8,057 nt of DNA from Christiangramia sp. (GTDB lineage: Bacteria > Bacteroidota > Bacteroidia > Flavobacteriales > Flavobacteriaceae). The DNA is taken from assembly GCA_024635735.1 (NCBI GenBank), contig JAGXII010000004.1, positions 1-8,057 of the forward strand. The letters are read 5' to 3'. Below, piece after piece: positions 5,623 to 8,057 of this stretch. The stretch's first letter is position 1. The number at the start of each line of letters is the position of its first letter. Both the position numbers and the translations under genes were made by a program. The notes below the pieces were generated by a model. That model worked only from the letters and a program-made list of their open reading frames with translations. It made no database searches and was not told the DNA's origin.

Positions 5623-8010
5623 ATGCGTAAGATTACTTTTATTGTTCTGGCTTTCAGTATTTCATTTGCTTCGAAGGCACAATTCCTAGAAAAAAAAGAA
5701 AATTTAAAAGATTATAAAGGATACTTCAATTTTCATTATAACGAGAAAGAAGATGAAATTTATCTTGAAGTGGATAGCCTGAATAACGAATTTCTTTACA
5801 GTCATTTTTTAACTACTGGTGTAGGTTCCAATGATATCGGGCTCGATCGTGGCCAGTCAGGGGGAGAAGCGGTAGTGAAATTTGTAAAGGCCGGAAATAA
5901 ATTATTAATGGTTCAGCCTAACCAGAACTACCGGGCCATTACCGATAATAAGGCTGAAAAAGAAAGCGTGGCTGAAGCTTTTGCCAAATCTGTTCTTTTT
6001 GGGTTCGAGATAAAAGAGGAAAAGGATGGTAAATATATTATTGATCTCACGCCTTTTCTTATGCAGGATGTACATGGTGTTGCAGAAAAGCTGAAAAGTG
6101 GTAATTACGGAAGCTATAAGATTGATAAATCGAAAAGTGCCCTGGCTCTTGAACGAACAAAAGCTTTTCCAGAAAATGTTGAGTTCGAAGCTCTGTTAAC
6201 CTTTGAAGGGGAACCTAAAGGCAGAACTATACGATCTGTAGTTCCTGATCCAAAAAATATTACCGTGACTGAGCATCATTCTTTTGTGAAGTTACCTGAT
6301 GATAATTATGAAAAGCGCCTTTTCGATCCCAGAAGTGGCTCCATCTATATTTCGTACTACGATTATGCCTCACCTGTTTACGAACCTATTGAAAAGCGAT
6401 ATTCTATAAGACATCGATTAAAGAAGAAAAATCCGGAGGCAGAGGTTAGTGAAGCTCAGGAACCTATTATTTATTATCTCGATCCCGGGACGCCGGAACC
6501 GGTACGCTCAGCATTACTCGAGGGTGCCAGCTGGTGGAATCAGGCCTTTGAAAATATTGGATACAAAAATGCTTTCCAGGTAAAGATGTTACCTGAGGGA
6601 GCAGATCCTTTAGATGTCAGGTACAACGTAATTCAATGGGTACATCGTTCTACCAGAGGCTGGAGTTATGGAGCCAGCGTCGTTGATCCCAGGACAGGAG
6701 AAATCATAAAGGGACATGTGAGTCTTGGAAGCTTAAGGATACGCCAGGATTTTTTAATTGCCCAGGCGATGATGGACCACCCTTTTAAAAATAGTGATGA
6801 CAACCATGATCCTATGATGGAACTGGCGCTTGCAAGGATAAGGCAGCTCGCGGCCCATGAAGTTGGTCATACAATTGGATTTACTCATAATTTCGCCGCA
6901 AGCGCTTCAAACCGTGCTTCGGTGATGGATTATCCACACCCTCAGTTTGAAATGAAGGATGGACAAATAACATTTGCCAATGCTTATGATACTGGAATAG
7001 GTGAATGGGACAAGGTAACCGTGAAATATAGTTATAGTGATGTTCCCGCAGATATGAAGGAACGTGAATATCTCAATAAAATACTGGAGACAGCACGTCT
7101 TGAAGGACTTACTTTTATAACCGACTCTGATGCCCGAGCCGCGGGAGGAGCCCACGCGTTTGCCCATTTATGGGATAATGGGTCCAATGCGGCAAAAGAA
7201 CTTGAGCGAGTATTAGATATTAGAAAAAAAGCAATCAGCAATTTTTCAAAGGATAATATTCGCGAAAATGAGCCTTATTCTGTTCTGGAAGATGTTTTTG
7301 TTCCTCTTTATTTCTTCCATAGGTATCAAACGGAAGCCACCTCAAAAATGATTGGAGGTTTAAAATATACCTATGCGGTCAAAGGCGACGGTAATGATAT
7401 TGTAGAACATTTAGATGGAAAACTTCAGAAACAGGCCTTAGAAAGTATTTTAAAAACACTTTCTGCTGAAGAATTGGTGATTCCGGAAGATAAACTCAAA
7501 CTGTTTCCCCCAAGGGCTTTTGGCTATTCGAGAGACAGAGAATCGTTTAAAAGCAATACAGATGTAGCTTTCGATGCACTTGGAGCTCCGGCCACCGCAA
7601 GTGAAATGACATTAGCATTCCTTTTTCATCCTGCACGTGCAGAAAGACTAATGCAGCAACATGCGCTGGCTAAAAGTATGCCGGGTCTTGATTTTGTGCT
7701 AAATGAGACTATTGCTGAAACGATTAAAAACGAGCAAAAGGATGAATATCTTAAAAGCGTTCAGAATACAATTAACTATGTGGTTTTTCAACATTTGCTG
7801 AATCTAGCGGTAAATGATGATTCCACTCCGCTGGTTCGTTCTATTGCCAACGCACAAATTGATGACCTTGCCAACTGGTTACGAAGCCGGAATGATGCCC
7901 TATCAAAGGAAATGTACAGGAATATAAAAAGGTTTAGAGAAGAGCCTGAAGATTTTAAATTAAAAATAAATATCCCGAAGATTCCGGATGGTTCACCAAT
8001 TGGAGATTAA
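5623..8010 (+). CDS. Exported zinc-dependent metalloprotease, DUF5117 / Met-zincin (DUF4953) family
   Basis: A 795-residue protein with a cleavable signal peptide (MRKITFIVLAFSISFASKA, then Gln20). The N-terminal part (about 28-270) resembles DUF5117, including the family-typical GLDRG at 73-77. The metzincin-like catalytic domain follows (about 280-660). The zinc site reads HEVGHTIGFTH, with His412, Glu413 (general base), His416 and His422 as the HExxHxxGxxH ligands, and the Met-turn is Ser-Val-Met435-Asp-Tyr. All catalytic residues are present, so peptidase activity is expected; the substrate is unknown. The C-terminus closes with PDGSPIGD, a Pro/Gly-rich ending I associate with this family, and has no obvious type IX sorting domain or lipobox, so a periplasmic location is most likely. 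It is divergent from prfB and seems monocistronic, its stop codon abutting a convergent gene. Confidence 0.93.
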   Translation: MRKITFIVLAFSISFASKAQFLEKKENLKDYKGYFNFHYNEKEDEIYLEVDSLNNEFLYSHFLTTGVGSNDIGLDRGQSGGEAVVKFVKAGNKLLMVQPNQNYRAITDNKAEKESVAEAFAKSVLFGFEIKEEKDGKYIIDLTPFLMQDVHGVAEKLKSGNYGSYKIDKSKSALALERTKAFPENVEFEALLTFEGEPKGRTIRSVVPDPKNITVTEHHSFVKLPDDNYEKRLFDPRSGSIYISYYDYASPVYEPIEKRYSIRHRLKKKNPEAEVSEAQEPIIYYLDPGTPEPVRSALLEGASWWNQAFENIGYKNAFQVKMLPEGADPLDVRYNVIQWVHRSTRGWSYGASVVDPRTGEIIKGHVSLGSLRIRQDFLIAQAMMDHPFKNSDDNHDPMMELALARIRQLAAHEVGHTIGFTHNFAASASNRASVMDYPHPQFEMKDGQITFANAYDTGIGEWDKVTVKYSYSDVPADMKEREYLNKILETARLEGLTFITDSDARAAGGAHAFAHLWDNGSNAAKELERVLDIRKKAISNFSKDNIRENEPYSVLEDVFVPLYFFHRYQTEATSKMIGGLKYTYAVKGDGNDIVEHLDGKLQKQALESILKTLSAEELVIPEDKLKLFPPRAFGYSRDRESFKSNTDVAFDALGAPATASEMTLAFLFHPARAERLMQQHALAKSMPGLDFVLNETIAETIKNEQKDEYLKSVQNTINYVVFQHLLNLAVNDDSTPLVRSIANAQIDDLANWLRSRNDALSKEMYRNIKRFREEPEDFKLKINIPKIPDGSPIGD

Positions 8011-8011
8011 T

Positions 8012-8057
8012 TTATTGTTGTTGCTGTGCCGAAACCTGAACGGTATATTCAGTTTCA
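8012..8057 (-). CDS. 3' end of a convergent gene, product not recognisable
   Basis: On the minus strand a frame is open from the window edge to a TAA at 8014-8012 and encodes ETEYTVQVSAQQQQ. The alternating pattern EYTVQVSA looks like a final beta-strand followed by a four-Gln tail, consistent with the C-terminus of an exported or envelope protein, but fourteen residues do not allow a family call. Its stop codon is one base from that of the metalloprotease gene, so the two genes are tail to tail with no room for a terminator between them. Confidence 0.55.
   Translation of the reverse strand, partial: ETEYTVQVSAQQQQ

Noticed and set aside
6907..7241. Two overlapping minus-strand open frames (6907-7167 and 7032-7241) inside the metalloprotease
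   Set aside because: Both are antisense to the conserved catalytic domain and look like chance frames.

Overview
The window looks like chromosomal DNA of a marine-type Flavobacteriaceae (Bacteroidota), perhaps close to Gramella/Christiangramia. This rests on the AT-rich composition, a lipoprotein with an acidic stretch after its lipid-modified cysteine, a TonB-dependent receptor of the 'outer membrane protein beta-barrel family' type, a DUF5117/Met-zincin protease, at least one TAnnTTTG promoter element, and the absence of Shine-Dalgarno (SD) sequences before the start codons. The genus is an inference. No insertion sequence, tRNA, rRNA, CRISPR array or phage gene is visible.

Layout. Bases 1-98 are intergenic or hold the edge of a neighbour, possibly the 5' end of a divergent minus-strand gene. 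Plus-strand genes follow: a probable surface lipoprotein (99-602) and a 60-residue membrane protein (749-931) with its own promoter-like element. A perfect 14-bp hairpin with A/T arms (931-962) then serves as a terminator for both directions. From 5525 down to 980 four genes lie on the minus strand in the order prfB (release factor 2), an ArsC-family reductase, a small membrane-anchored Spy/CpxP-like protein, and a TonB-dependent receptor. From 5623 to 8010 a secreted zinc metalloprotease is divergent from prfB. It meets the 3' end of another minus-strand gene at the right edge, with one base between the two stop codons.

The best-supported special feature is in prfB. The obvious 333-residue reading frame is not the whole gene. 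A short upstream frame opens at 5525, reaches an in-frame UGA after 21 codons, and continues after a +1 shift at a classic AGGAGG-TAT-CTT-TGA-C site, giving a 365-residue RF2. This is the autoregulatory programmed frameshift known from many bacteria. It is notable here because this is the only strong SD-like sequence I see at a functional position; none of the seven start codons examined has one.

The remaining genes are mostly cell-envelope functions (lipoprotein, small membrane protein, Spy-like protein, receptor, exported protease). I see no evidence that they form one pathway. I found no convincing undescribed system; the lower-scored findings are leads only.
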